Counted from the first letter of the stretch, positions 1 to 13,479 are shown. The stretch: DNA of 64,000 nt from Shinella sp. PSBB067 (GCF_016839145.1 NZ_CP069303.1:3642501-3706500); one strand, 5' to 3'. Numbers and translations are program-made. The notes: a model not told the origin generated them from the sequence alone.

Positions 1-3000
1 ACATGCTGGCGCACGCCGTCGGACTGGCCGCGCATGCGCAGGTTCTCGCACATCTGGTCGAGCGTGTGCTGCATGTCCTGCGCATAGGAGGCGGCGCGCT
101 CGTTGAGGATCACGAGGTCTGCCGTCACGCCGCGGTGGCGCAGATATTCCTGCGCGCGCAGCGCCTCGCGGGCGACGTCGAGGTCGATCTCGTCGTTGAT
201 GCGCACGACGAAGATCGGGAAGTCGCCGGAAATGGCCAGCGGCCAGAGCGAGGACTGCGGGGCGAGCCCGGCCTGGATCGTGCCGGCATCGGCACGCAGG
301 TGCATGTCGGGATAGGTAAGGTAGCGGCCGAGCGTCTGGAAGCTCGCCGCCTCCTGTGAGGTCACGCCGACATGGCGCATATGCACCTGCGAGCGCGTCC
401 AGGCATGGATCATCTCGTGGTTGAAGCTGTCCGGGTGGCGGTAGCGGTCGATGGCCGCGTCAACCTCGGCCCGGCTCGGCGCCGCGATGGTCCAGAAGAT
501 CACCTTGACCTTCTTGCCGGCCGGAACGCGCACGACGCGGCGCAGCGCGATGACCGGGTCGAGCGTGAAGCCGTCCGTGCCGGAGAGCTGCGCGCCGGGA
601 TCGAAGGCGGCGGCCGTCGCCAGCGAGCGGCCGCGGCCGATGAAGCGGCGGCGGTCCGTCTCGATCTCGGTGCGGCGCGAGGGACCGGCATTGTCGACGA
701 TGAGATGGGCGATCGCCATGTCCGGTTCGTTCGGGTGGCGCTTGCGCCGCTCCGCGCGCACGACGTCGCCGCGCTTGCCGATCTCGGTGTGGATGAACAT
801 CTTGGAGAAGAGCGGGTGGGCGCTGTCGGCATCGTCGGTCGATATGACCGGCTCCATGTAGGAGGTCACCTCGATGAAGCGGTCCTCGGTGCCGGTGTTG
901 AGCAGCGTCAGGCGGCGGCCTTCTGCATCGTGCTCGGTGGCGACGATGCACTCGACCTCGCTCGTCAGCGTGCCGACGGTCTTGAGGAATTCCGCCTTGT
1001 CGTCGCCGAACTGCGTCTTCGTCTCCTCGCCCTCGATGCGCTTCGGCTCGGCGGTGGCGGACCACCATTCGTTCGTCGCCGTGTCGCGCAGGAAGAGGAA
1101 GGAGCCCCAGCGGTCTTCCGTCGGATCGGGCTTCCAGCGGGTGACGGCCTGGCCGTTCCAGCGCGAATAGCCCGCGCCCGTCGCCGTCAGCATCACGGAA
1201 TAGTGCCCGTTCGACAGGAACACGGCCTCGCGCTCGCGCGCGATCGGATCCTTGAAGATGCGGATTTCCGGGCGCAGCAGGTCGGCCTGCGTGCTGCCGA
1301 CGGTCTCCGGCTCGCGCTTGGCGTTGATGACCGGAATGTCGCGCGGCGCCTTTTCCTGCAGCAGCAGCTCGGCCGCCTCGATGACGGGATCGGAATGGAA
1401 GCGCTCGCGCAGCGCGCCGTTGAAGACGACATTGGCGACGGCGGCGATCGACATGCCGTGGTGGTGCGCCATGTAGTTGCGCACGACGGCGCAGGTCTTG
1501 CCCTCCGGCACGCGGGTCGGCGTGAAGTCGACGGCGTCGTGGAAGCCGTAGACGCCGAGCGCGCCGAGCTTGCGCAGCCGCTCGAGGTTCTCCAGCGCCG
1601 CCTTCGGGGCATATTGCGTGGCGAGCAGCGAGGCATAGGGCGCGATGACGGCGTTCTGGCCGAGGCCGCGCTTGAGGCCGAGCGTCGGCACGCCGAAATT
1701 GGTGTACTGGTAGGTCAGCTCGTGGTCGCGGGCGTTGAAGGCCGCCTCCGAGATGCCCCAGGGCGTGCCGAGGCGTCGGCCGTGGTTCATCTGCTCGACA
1801 ACCACCAGGTTGTTGGTCTGGTTGAGGATGCCGCCCTGGCGCTCCTGCATGACGAGCGGGGGCATCAGGTATTCGAACATCGAGCCCGACCAGGAGATGA
1901 GCGCCCCGCGCGAGCCGACCGGGACGACCGGCCGGCCGAGCTTGTACCAGTGCTCGGTGGGCAAATCCCCCTTGGCGATGGCAAAAAGGCTGGTAAGGCG
2001 GGCTTCGGAGGCGAGCAGGTCGTAGCAGGCTTCGTCCAGCTCGTTCGTCTCGACGCGGTAGCCGATGGACAGGAGGCGCCTCTCCGGGCGGAACAGGAAG
2101 CCGAAATCCATCGAGAAGGCGATGTCGCGCGCCCGGTCGCGCAGCACGACGAGCCGGTCGCGCAGCGCCTCGATGCTGCCGAGGTCGAAGACGCTGTCGG
2201 CGATATGCGCCTCGCAGGTCGAGACCAGCGCGCCCGCCCAGTGCACGACCTCCCCGCTCTGCGCCGACTTGATCTCGTGGTCGAGGTTGACGATGAGCTT
2301 GTTGACGTCGCGCGCCAGCACCGCAAGGTTGATGACGCGGATGGAGGCGAATTCGTGCTCGCGCTTGACGGCGGCGAGCGCGTTGTGGAAGCCGTCGATG
2401 CGCTCCTTGATGAGGCGGCGCAGCGGACGCACGGTCTTGCGGTCGTCCGGAAGCTGCTTCAGCGTCTCCGAGAGGATCGAGGCGACGTCGCCGATGCCGT
2501 CGAGGCTGCCGTGGAGATGCGCCGAGGGCGCTTCGGCCCATTCGCGGCACATGGAGGAGACGGCGATGAGGTGGCCGGCGAGGTTGCCGCTGTCGACCGC
2601 CGAGACATAGCGCGGGCCGAGCGTTTCCAGCGTGTTGGTGCGATACCAGTTGAAGAGGTGGCCGCGGTATTTCGGCATGCCGTCGACGGTTGAGATGGTC
2701 TGCTCGAGGCGGCGGACCGTTTCCTCGAAGCTGACCCAGCCGAAATCGCGCGCCGAGATGACCGAGAGCAGGTAGACGCCGATATTGGTGGGCGAAGTCC
2801 GCTCTGCGAGCACCGGCTGCGGGGTTTCCTGGAAATTGTCCGGCGGCAGGAAATGCTGCTCGGCGGTGACGAACTCCTCGAAGTAGCGCCATGTGCGCCG
2901 GGCGAACTTGCGCAGCTCGGCCGAGACGTGGTCGGAGACGACGAGCTGGTCCTCGGTCTCGGCCGTCTGGCTGACATACCAGGCGATGACGGGCGAAAGC

Positions 3001-6000
3001 ATCCAGACGAGGGCGAAGGGAACGCCGATGAAGGGCAGGCCCGTCTTCGAGACCATGGCGAGCGCCACGGAGAGAACGGCCAGCGCCGGGGCCTGCCACA
3101 TCGACTTGTAATGGGCGAGGATGCCGCCGCGCGCCGCGCTGTCGGCCTGCGCGGCCGTGCGCCATTCCAGCATCAGCCGGCGGCTGACGAAGGTGCGGTA
3201 GAGCGAGCGCACGATCGCATCGGCCATCAGCGCCGCCGAATGGGCGATGAAGGCGATGCGCAGGGCCACCTGCGCATTGGCCGCGCGGATGTCGGAGAAC
3301 ACGCGGTGGACATGGGCGCGCGCCACGATGTCGTTGCGGCGCGGCATGATGCCGGAGATCAGCGACAGCGTCGGGGCGACGAAGAGCAGGAAGATCAGCA
3401 CGAGCTGCCAGACGAGCGCCTGGCGCGGCTCCATGTAGTACCAGCCCATGACGGAGGCGACGAGCCAGCCGATCGGGATGAGGCTGCGGCGCAGGTTGTC
3501 GTACATCTTCCAGCGGCCGAGCATGGAAATGCCGCTCGACGGGCTGAAGAGATAGGGCAGGAGCTGCCAGTCGCCGCGTGCCCAGCGATGCTGGCGCGAC
3601 GTCTCGACGCCGTAGCGGGTCGGGAAGTCCTCGACGAGTTCGAGGTCCGTCACCAGCGCGCAGCGGGCGAGCGAGCCTTCGAGCAGGTCGTGGCTGAGCA
3701 CCGCGTTCTCGCCGATCCGCCCCTTCACCGCCGCCTCGAAGGCGTCGACATGGTAGAGGCCCTTGCCGGTGAAGGTGCCCTCGCCCACGAGGTCCTGGTA
3801 GACGTCGGAAACCGTGAAGACATAGGGATCGATGCCGCGGTCGGCGGAGAAGATGCGCTGGAAGGTTGACGCCTCCTTGCCCGTCGTCAGCGACGGCGTG
3901 ACGCGCGGCTGGAGGATGGCGTAGCCGGCGACGACCTCGCCCGTCGCCTCGTCGATGACGGGGCGGTTGATCGGGTGGTGCATCTTGCCGACGAGCTTGG
4001 TCACCGCGTCGCGCATCAGGCGCGTGTCGGAATCGAGCGTCATGACGTATTTGACGCCCGCCGGCACGACATTGGCGCCCGGCAGGAAGGTCGTGTCGCC
4101 GTCGCCGCGCAGGAGCAGGTTCAGCTCGTGCAGCTTGCCGCGCTTGCGCTCCCAGCCCATCCACACGCCTTCCGACGGATTGTAGAGGCGGCGGCGGTGC
4201 AGGAGGTAGAAGCGCGTGCGCCCGTCATAGGCATAGCGTGCGGAAAGCGCGGCGATCTCGCGCTTGGCATAGTCGAGGACCTCGAGGTCGGCGGGCGTCT
4301 CCTCGGACGGGCTGTCGGCCCAGTCGCTGATGAGGGCGAAATAGATCTCGCCGCGCGGATTGGCGAGGTAATGGACCTCGAGGTTGCGCACGAGCTCGTC
4401 GACATGGTCGCGCTTGGAAATGAGACAGGGCACCACGAGAAGCGTGCGCGCATCCTCGGGAATGCCGTCCTTGAATTCGTAGCCGACGAGCCGGGACGGC
4501 GTGACGAAGAACGTCACCAGCGTGTTGAAGAGGCCCGTCGCGCCTTCCGAGGCCGGCAGCGCGAAGAGGACGAGCATGATCAGCCATGCGCCGTTCGGAA
4601 TGTCGAGCTGGTCGAGGAAATAATAGACGGCGACCATCGCAAGCAGCGTCAGGGCGATGTTCGGGCCGGCAATGGCGAACCAGTCGAGCTTGCGGGTGAG
4701 GCGCACGATGCGCTGGACGAGCGAGGGGCGGTAGCCGATGCGCCTTTCGAGGAGCTTGCGCTTCTTGCCGACGAGGAAGGCGCCGACATTGGCCTCGTAG
4801 TCCGGGTCATCGGCATGGGCGGCGGCGTCTTCCGCCGTCATGGCAAGCGCCGTCTCGGTGACCTCGAGCTCGGTCTTGCCGGACCGGCGTGCGAAGCGCT
4901 CGATCGTGTTGCGGTACTTGTTGCGCGAGCCGAAATCGAGGTCGCTGTAGTCCGAACGCTGGCGCAGCGCCTCGTCGAGGCGGCTGACGCTCTCGAACCA
5001 GACCGGCCATTCCGTGTCGTCCACCGTGCGCAGGCTCTTGATGAGCGAGCTCATCGTGACATTGCCCGAGGAAAGGCGGTTGTTCTCCGCCACGATCAGC
5101 TCTTCCAGGTCGCTGCCGCGGCTCTCGATCTTGCGCTCCAGCCACTGCAGCACCGCGCCTGAGGCCTGCAGGCCGTCGCGCAGGCGGTAGAGGAGCTGGA
5201 TGACGAAGGTGTTGTCCTCGACGAAGCTCTCCATCGAGCGCAGATACGCGATGCCCTTCTCCGGATCGTTGAGGCGGATCAGCTCGTCGGCCACCTCGTT
5301 CGCCTTGAAGCGCATCTTGCGCGAGCGCTCGACGCGGCTGGAAATGCGCCGGAGGTTTTCCAGCAGCACGAAGCGGACGAAGGAGGGCAGCGCCCACAAT
5401 TCGCCGATCTTCAGCGCGTCGACCTTCTGGAAGCCCTGGACGAAGGCCGTCAGGCTCTCCTCGGAGATGCTGCTGTGCGTATGGGCGACATAGAGCCAGG
5501 CGAGCGCCAGGGTGCGCGGGATCGCCTGTCCGTCGACCTCCATGGTCGGAAGCTGGCGCAGGAAGCGACGGGGGAAGTCGCGCCGGACCTCCTGGATCGC
5601 CTCCTCGATGACGTAATAGTTGTCGAGCAGCCATTCGGCGGCGGGGGTGATCTGCGCGCCGGCCTCCACGTCCTTTGCGGTGGCCTGGTAGACGCGGAAG
5701 ATCTCCTTCTCGTTCTCCTTGTGCCGGGGGCGGAACTCGAAGGGCTGGTAGCCCGGCAGGGACACGGTCCTGTCGTGCGCGAGCGCCTCGCCGCATGCGG
5801 CGAGCTCCTCCAGCGTCAGATAGGTGGCGCGGATCGAATCGTTGTAGTCGATCTGCTTTGCGTCGGCATCGCGCGGGGCTTGCGGCGTATTTTGAAGGGG
5901 CATGTTTCTGATTCTGGATCCGGCCATGTTGAGCCATCCGGCGGCGGCCTTGGCGCCGGAGGGTTTTTCGCGGACAGGCTTCGTCTCGGCGCCGCGGTCA

Positions 6001-6005
6001 GCCAT
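1..6005 (-). CDS. ndvB: Cyclic beta-1,2-glucan synthase (NdvB/ChvB), 3' end outside window
   Basis: This very large inner-membrane enzyme makes periplasmic cyclic beta-1,2-glucan from UDP-glucose. About 2000 residues are in the window, and the frame is open through base 1. A central GT84 glycosyltransferase domain shows LDSDTRL near residue 655 and QHRWARGDWQ near residue 805, with hydrophobic membrane segments on either side. The part nearest the left edge belongs to the GH94-like phosphorylase region that controls chain length. Family members run to about 2800 residues, so roughly the last quarter is missing. The start is uncertain. In-frame ATGs lie at 6005, 5927 and 5903 (MPLQNTPQ), and none has a strong Shine-Dalgarno sequence. 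I give the longest. The large overlapping frames here are shadows. Identity is firm; the exact start is not. Confidence 0.93.
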   Translation of the reverse strand, partial: MADRGAETKPVREKPSGAKAAAGWLNMAGSRIRNMPLQNTPQAPRDADAKQIDYNDSIRATYLTLEELAACGEALAHDRTVSLPGYQPFEFRPRHKENEKEIFRVYQATAKDVEAGAQITPAAEWLLDNYYVIEEAIQEVRRDFPRRFLRQLPTMEVDGQAIPRTLALAWLYVAHTHSSISEESLTAFVQGFQKVDALKIGELWALPSFVRFVLLENLRRISSRVERSRKMRFKANEVADELIRLNDPEKGIAYLRSMESFVEDNTFVIQLLYRLRDGLQASGAVLQWLERKIESRGSDLEELIVAENNRLSSGNVTMSSLIKSLRTVDDTEWPVWFESVSRLDEALRQRSDYSDLDFGSRNKYRNTIERFARRSGKTELEVTETALAMTAEDAAAHADDPDYEANVGAFLVGKKRKLLERRIGYRPSLVQRIVRLTRKLDWFAIAGPNIALTLLAMVAVYYFLDQLDIPNGAWLIMLVLFALPASEGATGLFNTLVTFFVTPSRLVGYEFKDGIPEDARTLLVVPCLISKRDHVDELVRNLEVHYLANPRGEIYFALISDWADSPSEETPADLEVLDYAKREIAALSARYAYDGRTRFYLLHRRRLYNPSEGVWMGWERKRGKLHELNLLLRGDGDTTFLPGANVVPAGVKYVMTLDSDTRLMRDAVTKLVGKMHHPINRPVIDEATGEVVAGYAILQPRVTPSLTTGKEASTFQRIFSADRGIDPYVFTVSDVYQDLVGEGTFTGKGLYHVDAFEAAVKGRIGENAVLSHDLLEGSLARCALVTDLELVEDFPTRYGVETSRQHRWARGDWQLLPYLFSPSSGISMLGRWKMYDNLRRSLIPIGWLVASVMGWYYMEPRQALVWQLVLIFLLFVAPTLSLISGIMPRRNDIVARAHVHRVFSDIRAANAQVALRIAFIAHSAALMADAIVRSLYRTFVSRRLMLEWRTAAQADSAARGGILAHYKSMWQAPALAVLSVALAMVSKTGLPFIGVPFALVWMLSPVIAWYVSQTAETEDQLVVSDHVSAELRKFARRTWRYFEEFVTAEQHFLPPDNFQETPQPVLAERTSPTNIGVYLLSVISARDFGWVSFEETVRRLEQTISTVDGMPKYRGHLFNWYRTNTLETLGPRYVSAVDSGNLAGHLIAVSSMCREWAEAPSAHLHGSLDGIGDVASILSETLKQLPDDRKTVRPLRRLIKERIDGFHNALAAVKREHEFASIRVINLAVLARDVNKLIVNLDHEIKSAQSGEVVHWAGALVSTCEAHIADSVFDLGSIEALRDRLVVLRDRARDIAFSMDFGFLFRPERRLLSIGYRVETNELDEACYDLLASEARLTSLFAIAKGDLPTEHWYKLGRPVVPVGSRGALISWSGSMFEYLMPPLVMQERQGGILNQTNNLVVVEQMNHGRRLGTPWGISEAAFNARDHELTYQYTNFGVPTLGLKRGLGQNAVIAPYASLLATQYAPKAALENLERLRKLGALGVYGFHDAVDFTPTRVPEGKTCAVVRNYMAHHHGMSIAAVANVVFNGALRERFHSDPVIEAAELLLQEKAPRDIPVINAKREPETVGSTQADLLRPEIRIFKDPIAREREAVFLSNGHYSVMLTATGAGYSRWNGQAVTRWKPDPTEDRWGSFLFLRDTATNEWWSATAEPKRIEGEETKTQFGDDKAEFLKTVGTLTSEVECIVATEHDAEGRRLTLLNTGTEDRFIEVTSYMEPVISTDDADSAHPLFSKMFIHTEIGKRGDVVRAERRKRHPNEPDMAIAHLIVDNAGPSRRTEIETDRRRFIGRGRSLATAAAFDPGAQLSGTDGFTLDPVIALRRVVRVPAGKKVKVIFWTIAAPSRAEVDAAIDRYRHPDSFNHEMIHAWTRSQVHMRHVGVTSQEAASFQTLGRYLTYPDMHLRADAGTIQAGLAPQSSLWPLAISGDFPIFVVRINDEIDLDVAREALRAQEYLRHRGVTADLVILNERAASYAQDMQHTLDQMCENLRMRGQSDGVRQH

Positions 6006-6323
6006 GACACCGGACCGCGCCCTCATGGCGCTTCACGGATCGATATGGCTCAAGCGACACGCTGATGGGCATCCTGGCCGCGTGGTGCATGAAAACGGCA
6101 TTTTTTAGCCGTAAGGACAGAGACTTGCAACATGTCAACAGGACCGGACGGCGCAGCATGAAGCCCTCATCTGCGGTTTTGGTGATTCGCCCCTCCCCGA
6201 CGGGGCGAGCCTGAACAGGATGCAGGCGGAAGCGGAAATGCGCGGGGACAACAAAAGTTCCCGGTCTCTGTCGATAAGGCACGCCATTGACTTGGCCGGC
6301 CCGTGGCGCCAGTCTGCCGGCGT

Positions 6324-6508
6324 CAGGGTCTTCCGAGTCGAAAACGGCCGGAGGCTAAGAGGGAAGCCGGTGCGATGCTCCGAAAGGAGCGCCAAGGCCG
6401 GCGCTGCCCCCGCAACTGTGAACGGCGAGCTGCTGTCGATCGATGCCACTGGCGCGAAAGCGCCGGGAAGGCGCGGCAGAAGCGACGACCCGCAAGCCAG
6501 GAGACCTG
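6324..6508 (+). promoter_or_regulatory. Cobalamin (AdoCbl) riboswitch aptamer
   Basis: The stretch carries the hallmarks of a B12 riboswitch in order: AGAGGGAAGCCGGTG near 6357-6372, GCTGCCCCCGCAACTGTGA near 6402-6420, a GCCACTG element near 6445, and a perfect B12 box GCCAGGAGACCTGCC at 6496-6510. The closing P1 stem can pair CAGG-g-TCT (6324-6331) with AGACCTG (6502-6508). It lies 110 bases upstream of a 71-residue gene on the same strand. The aptamer class is well established; the boundaries are my estimate. Confidence 0.93.
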
Positions 6509-6598
6509 CCCCGACAGTTCGTAACGTCCATGGGCGGGGTGTCCCAAGGGTGCGCTTGCTCGCCGTCGGCGAATTCCAGCAGCGTGCGTCCGGCCATC

Positions 6599-6616
6599 CC
6601 CCAATTCCGATTGGGG
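6599..6616 (+). promoter_or_regulatory. Hairpin that sequesters the ribosome-binding site
   Basis: CCCCAAT (6599-6605) and ATTGGGG (6610-6616) form a perfect 7-bp stem with a TCCG loop. The GGGG of the right arm is the core of the GGGGAAG Shine-Dalgarno for the ATG at 6622. This is the layout expected of a translational expression platform for the riboswitch upstream. The control mechanism is inferred. Confidence 0.7.
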
Positions 6617-6621
6617 AAGAA

Positions 6622-6837
6622 ATGTCTCTATTCATCGAAAACCAGCCTTCCGGCAACGGGAAGCCGGAATCCGTCTTCATCTCCTGGCTGCTCTGGCAGC
6701 CGCGCGGCGCGGACCTCGCGGTCGAGGCGCTGAAGGAGGTGCAGAAGCTTTCCCGCTATGAAAACCCCGATCCGGACATCGCACGGCTCAAGGCCCTGTT
6801 CGCCTCACTCGCCGGTGCGGACGGGCCGCTGCACTAG
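6622..6837 (+). CDS. Small protein of unknown function under a cobalamin riboswitch (71 aa)
   Basis: This short frame encodes 71 residues beginning MSLFIENQPSG. I chose the ATG at 6622 because GGGGAAG sits just upstream and the frame extends backwards only into the riboswitch. The protein is soluble-looking, with no signal peptide or membrane segment. Residues 16-31 (ESVFISWLLWQPRGAD) are the most distinctive part, and they are followed by a predicted helical stretch rich in charged residues. I do not recognise a family. B12 riboswitches usually control B12 synthesis, cobalt or corrinoid uptake, or B12-independent isozymes, so a role in corrinoid or methionine metabolism is a fair guess. metH follows 84 bases downstream but has its own operator-like palindrome. 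Existence as a gene is likely; function is unknown. Confidence 0.7.
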   Translation: MSLFIENQPSGNGKPESVFISWLLWQPRGADLAVEALKEVQKLSRYENPDPDIARLKALFASLAGADGPLH

Positions 6838-6860
6838 GTCAATCGCATAAAGACATATTG

Positions 6861-6880
6861 ACATAAAGATACGTTTATGT
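6861..6880. promoter_or_regulatory. Palindromic operator upstream of metH
   Basis: ACATAAA (6861-6867) and TTTATGT (6874-6880) are perfect inverted arms around a 6-base spacer. A degenerate copy of the left arm, GCATAAAGACAT, begins at 6845. The site overlaps a TTGACA hexamer (6858-6863) and ends 40 bases before the metH start. ArsR-family regulators of the methionine cycle bind AT-rich palindromes in related bacteria; assigning this site to such a regulator is an inference. Confidence 0.5.
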
Positions 6881-6920
6881 GACTTCCGGCGTGATATGTT
6901 GCGCACCGGAGGGCTTCGCC

Positions 6921-10704
<3,784 letters not shown>

Positions 10705-10712
<8 letters not shown>

Positions 10713-10724
10713 GGCCTCAGGCCG
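10705..10724. terminator. Perfect palindrome over the convergent metH and yeiH stop codons
   Basis: Twenty bases form a perfect palindrome, giving an 8-bp stem (CGGCCTGA/TCAGGCCG) with a GGCC loop. Both genes end in GCCTGA, and both stop codons lie in the stem. There is no T-run, so any role in ending transcription or protecting RNA ends is inferred. Confidence 0.4.
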
Positions 10725-11751
10725 TCGCGAGGTTGAGCAGCAGCACCATGGCGTAGCTGGCGGCGACCAGCAGGCCGAGCGAGAGCACGACCGCCACTGT
10801 CACCCGCGGCCCGGCGCGCAGGACGCGCCTGACGTCGATGCCGAGGCCGAGCGCGGCCATGGAGAGGATGGTCAGCACGGTGGCGGCCTTGCCCATCGTC
10901 TCCGCCAGTCCCGCCTCGATGAGGCCGAAGCTGCGCGCGAAAAGCATGGCGAGGAAGCCGAGGATGAACCACGGCACCATCAGGTGCAGCGCCGGCCGGC
11001 GGCCGCCCGCCGTGCCGGAGACGAGCGACAGCACGAAGACGACCGGCCCGAGCATCAGCACGCGCACCAGCTTGACGAAGGTGCCGATCTGGATGCTGAG
11101 GGCGGAGACCGGGGCGGTGGCGGCCAAGACCTGCGGCACCGCATAGACCGTCATGCCCGCCATCACGCCATAGCCCGTCGCCGACAGGCCGAGCAGCGGC
11201 ACGAGCGCCGGCAGGAGCACCACCGTCACCATGCCGAGGACGGCGGTGAAGGCGATGGACGAGGCGACATCCTCCGCATCCGCGCGGATCACCGGCGCCG
11301 TGGCGGCGATCGCGGAATTGCCGCAGATGGAATTGCCGCAGGCAACCAGCAGCGCGACGCGGCGCGAAAGCCCGAGCCCCCGGCCGATCCCGTAGCTGGC
11401 GATCAGGACCGCGGCCACCACCACCGCGATGGCCCCGACCAGCGGCAGGCCCATGCCCCTGATCGCCGCCGCGCTGACGCTCGCGCCGAGCAGCACGATG
11501 GCGATCTCCAGGAAGTACTTCGCCGAGAAGGCGATGCCCGGATCGAAGCCCTCCGAGCGGCGAAGGAAGAGGCGGACGACGGCGCCGACGAGGATCGCCA
11601 GCACCAGCGCCTCGATCCACGCACCGCCCGTCAGCCGCACTTCCAGCCACTCCGCGACGACGGCGAGGCCGGAGACCAGCACCGAGAGGACGACGCCCGG
11701 CACCAGTGTGCGAATTCCACGGATCGGATGTTTCCTGGTTATTTTTTCCAT
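10717..11751 (-). CDS. YeiH/UPF0324 family inner membrane protein
   Basis: The 344-residue product is strongly hydrophobic, with about ten predicted membrane segments. It contains the conserved ACGNSICGNSAIAA motif (in the first half) typical of the PSE/YeiH family of putative anion exporters. The start at 11751 (MEKITRKHP) gives the usual family length; the open frame continues upstream without a homologous part. The LysR gene at 11827 is divergent, 75 bases away. The same arrangement, YeiE next to YeiH, is common in bacteria, so that regulator probably controls this gene. The substrate is not established; sulfite or another sulfur anion is an inference from YeiE work in enterobacteria. It converges on metH with a 4-base gap. 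Confidence 0.88.
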   Translation of the reverse strand: MEKITRKHPIRGIRTLVPGVVLSVLVSGLAVVAEWLEVRLTGGAWIEALVLAILVGAVVRLFLRRSEGFDPGIAFSAKYFLEIAIVLLGASVSAAAIRGMGLPLVGAIAVVVAAVLIASYGIGRGLGLSRRVALLVACGNSICGNSAIAATAPVIRADAEDVASSIAFTAVLGMVTVVLLPALVPLLGLSATGYGVMAGMTVYAVPQVLAATAPVSALSIQIGTFVKLVRVLMLGPVVFVLSLVSGTAGGRRPALHLMVPWFILGFLAMLFARSFGLIEAGLAETMGKAATVLTILSMAALGLGIDVRRVLRAGPRVTVAVVLSLGLLVAASYAMVLLLNLATA

Positions 11752-11826
11752 GCGAAGATCAATGCGCTTGAAAAAATATTCGATCCATCGGCAAATATCT
11801 GACATTTCATTCGATTGGATCGAACA

Positions 11827-12720
11827 ATGATGACGCTGGAGCAGCTCCGCATCTTCGTCGCCGTGGCGGAGCGCGAGCACCTCACCCGCGCCGCCGAGGC
11901 GCTGCACCTCACGCCGTCGGCCACAAGTTCGGCGATCCGCGTGCTGGAGGAGCGCTACGGCATCGCCCTCTTCCACCGCACGGGCCGGCGGATCGAGCTG
12001 ACGGAGGCGGGCCTTGCCTTCCTGCCGGAGGCCAAGGCGACGCTGGCGCGCGCGACGAGCGCGGACCTTTTCCTCACCGAGATCGGCGGCCTCAGGCGCG
12101 GCATGCTCGCCATCGCCGCGAGCCAGACGGTCGGCGGCTACTGGCTGCCGCCGTTCCTGATGCGCTTCCATGAAGCCTACCCGGCCATCGGAATCCGCAT
12201 GACGGGCGGCAATACCGAGCAGGCGGCCGAGGCCGTTCTGGAGGGACGGGCGGAGCTGGGGATCGTCGAGGGTGACGTGGACCACCCGGCCCTGTCGCAG
12301 CGCATCGTCGCCCGCGACCGGGTACTCGTCGTCGCGCCGGCGGGCCACCCGCTCGCCGGCCGGCCGGTCACGCCGCAGGAGCTGACGGGCGCCCGCTGGG
12401 TGCTGCGCGAACCCGGCTCCGGCACGCGCAGCGCGCTGACCTCGGTGCTGGACGAAACGGCACTGGAGATCGCCCTGTCGCTGCCTTCCAACGAGGCGGT
12501 GCGCAGCGCCGTGCTGGCGGGCGACGCGCTGACGGCCGTTTCGGAATATGTGGTGCGGGACGATCTGGCGGCGGGCCGCCTCGTGCCCGTCGCCTTCGAG
12601 CTGCCCGAGCGCGCCTTCCGCCTGCTGCGGCACAAGGAGCGCTATCGCTCCAGAGCCGCGCTCGCCTTCGAGGCATTGCTTGGGGACCGATCGGCAAGGC
12701 CGGATGCCGGCCGGCCCTAG
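11827..12720 (+). CDS. LysR family regulator, YeiE-like
   Basis: This 297-residue protein has an N-terminal winged helix-turn-helix (residues 1-60, with [17 protein letters not shown] as the recognition region) and a C-terminal periplasmic-binding-like effector domain. The sequence resembles the CysB/CbbR/YeiE branch. It is transcribed divergently from the YeiH-type gene, with both starts in a 75-base AT-rich interval, which suggests it controls that gene and perhaps itself. ATGs at 11827 and 11830 are both possible. Its last four bases overlap the 3' end of cobM on the opposite strand (12717-12720), so the two transcripts collide tail to tail. The effector is unknown. Confidence 0.9.
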   Translation: MMTLEQLRIFVAVAEREHLTRAAEALHLTPSATSSAIRVLEERYGIALFHRTGRRIELTEAGLAFLPEAKATLARATSADLFLTEIGGLRRGMLAIAASQTVGGYWLPPFLMRFHEAYPAIGIRMTGGNTEQAAEAVLEGRAELGIVEGDVDHPALSQRIVARDRVLVVAPAGHPLAGRPVTPQELTGARWVLREPGSGTRSALTSVLDETALEIALSLPSNEAVRSAVLAGDALTAVSEYVVRDDLAAGRLVPVAFELPERAFRLLRHKERYRSRAALAFEALLGDRSARPDAGRP

Positions 12721-13478
12721 TCGCCGCGGCCGCGGAAGCGGCGCTGGTAGGCGGGATCGTAAAGCGAGCTCTCGCGAAAATCCGCCGCGGAAAGCGTGCG
12801 GCCGACGAAGATCAGCGCGGTTCGCTCGATGGGCTCTTGCGCGACCCTGGCGGCGATGTCGGCGAGCGTGCCGCGCACGATCCGCTCGTCCGGCCAGGAG
12901 GCCTTGACCACGATGGCGACCGGGCAGTCGGCTCCATAGAGCGGCGTCAGGTCCTCGACCACCTTGTCGAGCGCATGGATGGCGAGATGGATGGCGAGCG
13001 TCGCCCCCGTCGCGCCGAACCCTTCCAGCGTCTCGCGGTTCGGCATGGGCGAGGCCCGGCCGGAAACGCGGGTGAGCACGAGGCTCTGCGCGACGGCCGG
13101 GATGGTCAGTTCGCGGCCGAGCGCGGCGGCGGCGGCGGCAAAGGAGGGCACGCCCGGCGTCATCGTATAGGCGATGCCGTGCGTCTCCAGCCGGCGGATC
13201 TGTTCGGCGACGGCACTCCAGACCGAGAGGTCGCCGGAATGCAGCCGCGCCACGTCCTCGCCGGCCGTGGCGGCGCGGACATACTCCGCCTCGATCTCGT
13301 CCAGCGACATCGGCGCCGTATCGACGATGCGCGCGCCGGGCGGGCAATATTGCAGCAGTTCCGGCGAGACGATGGAACCGGCATAGAGGCAGACCGGGCA
13401 CCTGCCGATGAGATCGCGGCCGCGGACGGTGATGAGGTCGGCGGCACCCGGGCCGGCGCCGATGAAGTGAACGGTCAT
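12717..13478 (-). CDS. cobM: Precorrin-4 C11-methyltransferase
   Basis: CobM methylates C11 of precorrin-4 using AdoMet to give precorrin-5 in the aerobic B12 pathway. The 253-residue product has the tetrapyrrole methylase pattern: [14 protein letters not shown] (residues 7-20), HSGDLSVW (80-87) and TPGVPSF (107-113). Length is typical. The ATG at 13478 lies one base beyond the cobL stop, so translation is probably coupled. It is the last gene of the cobL-cobM pair and overlaps the convergent LysR gene by four bases. Confidence 0.95.
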   Translation of the reverse strand: MTVHFIGAGPGAADLITVRGRDLIGRCPVCLYAGSIVSPELLQYCPPGARIVDTAPMSLDEIEAEYVRAATAGEDVARLHSGDLSVWSAVAEQIRRLETHGIAYTMTPGVPSFAAAAAALGRELTIPAVAQSLVLTRVSGRASPMPNRETLEGFGATGATLAIHLAIHALDKVVEDLTPLYGADCPVAIVVKASWPDERIVRGTLADIAARVAQEPIERTALIFVGRTLSAADFRESSLYDPAYQRRFRGRGD

Positions 13479-13479
13479 G

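Noticed and set aside
460..4164. 1234-codon minus-strand frame in the ndvB region
   Set aside because: It is Arg- and Pro-rich and out of frame with ndvB, whose GT84 motifs read in another frame on the same strand.
10717..13401. 894-codon frame joining sequence antisense to the LysR gene to the YeiH-like gene
   Set aside because: Only the last 344 residues resemble a family; the upstream part is antisense to the LysR and out of frame with cobM.
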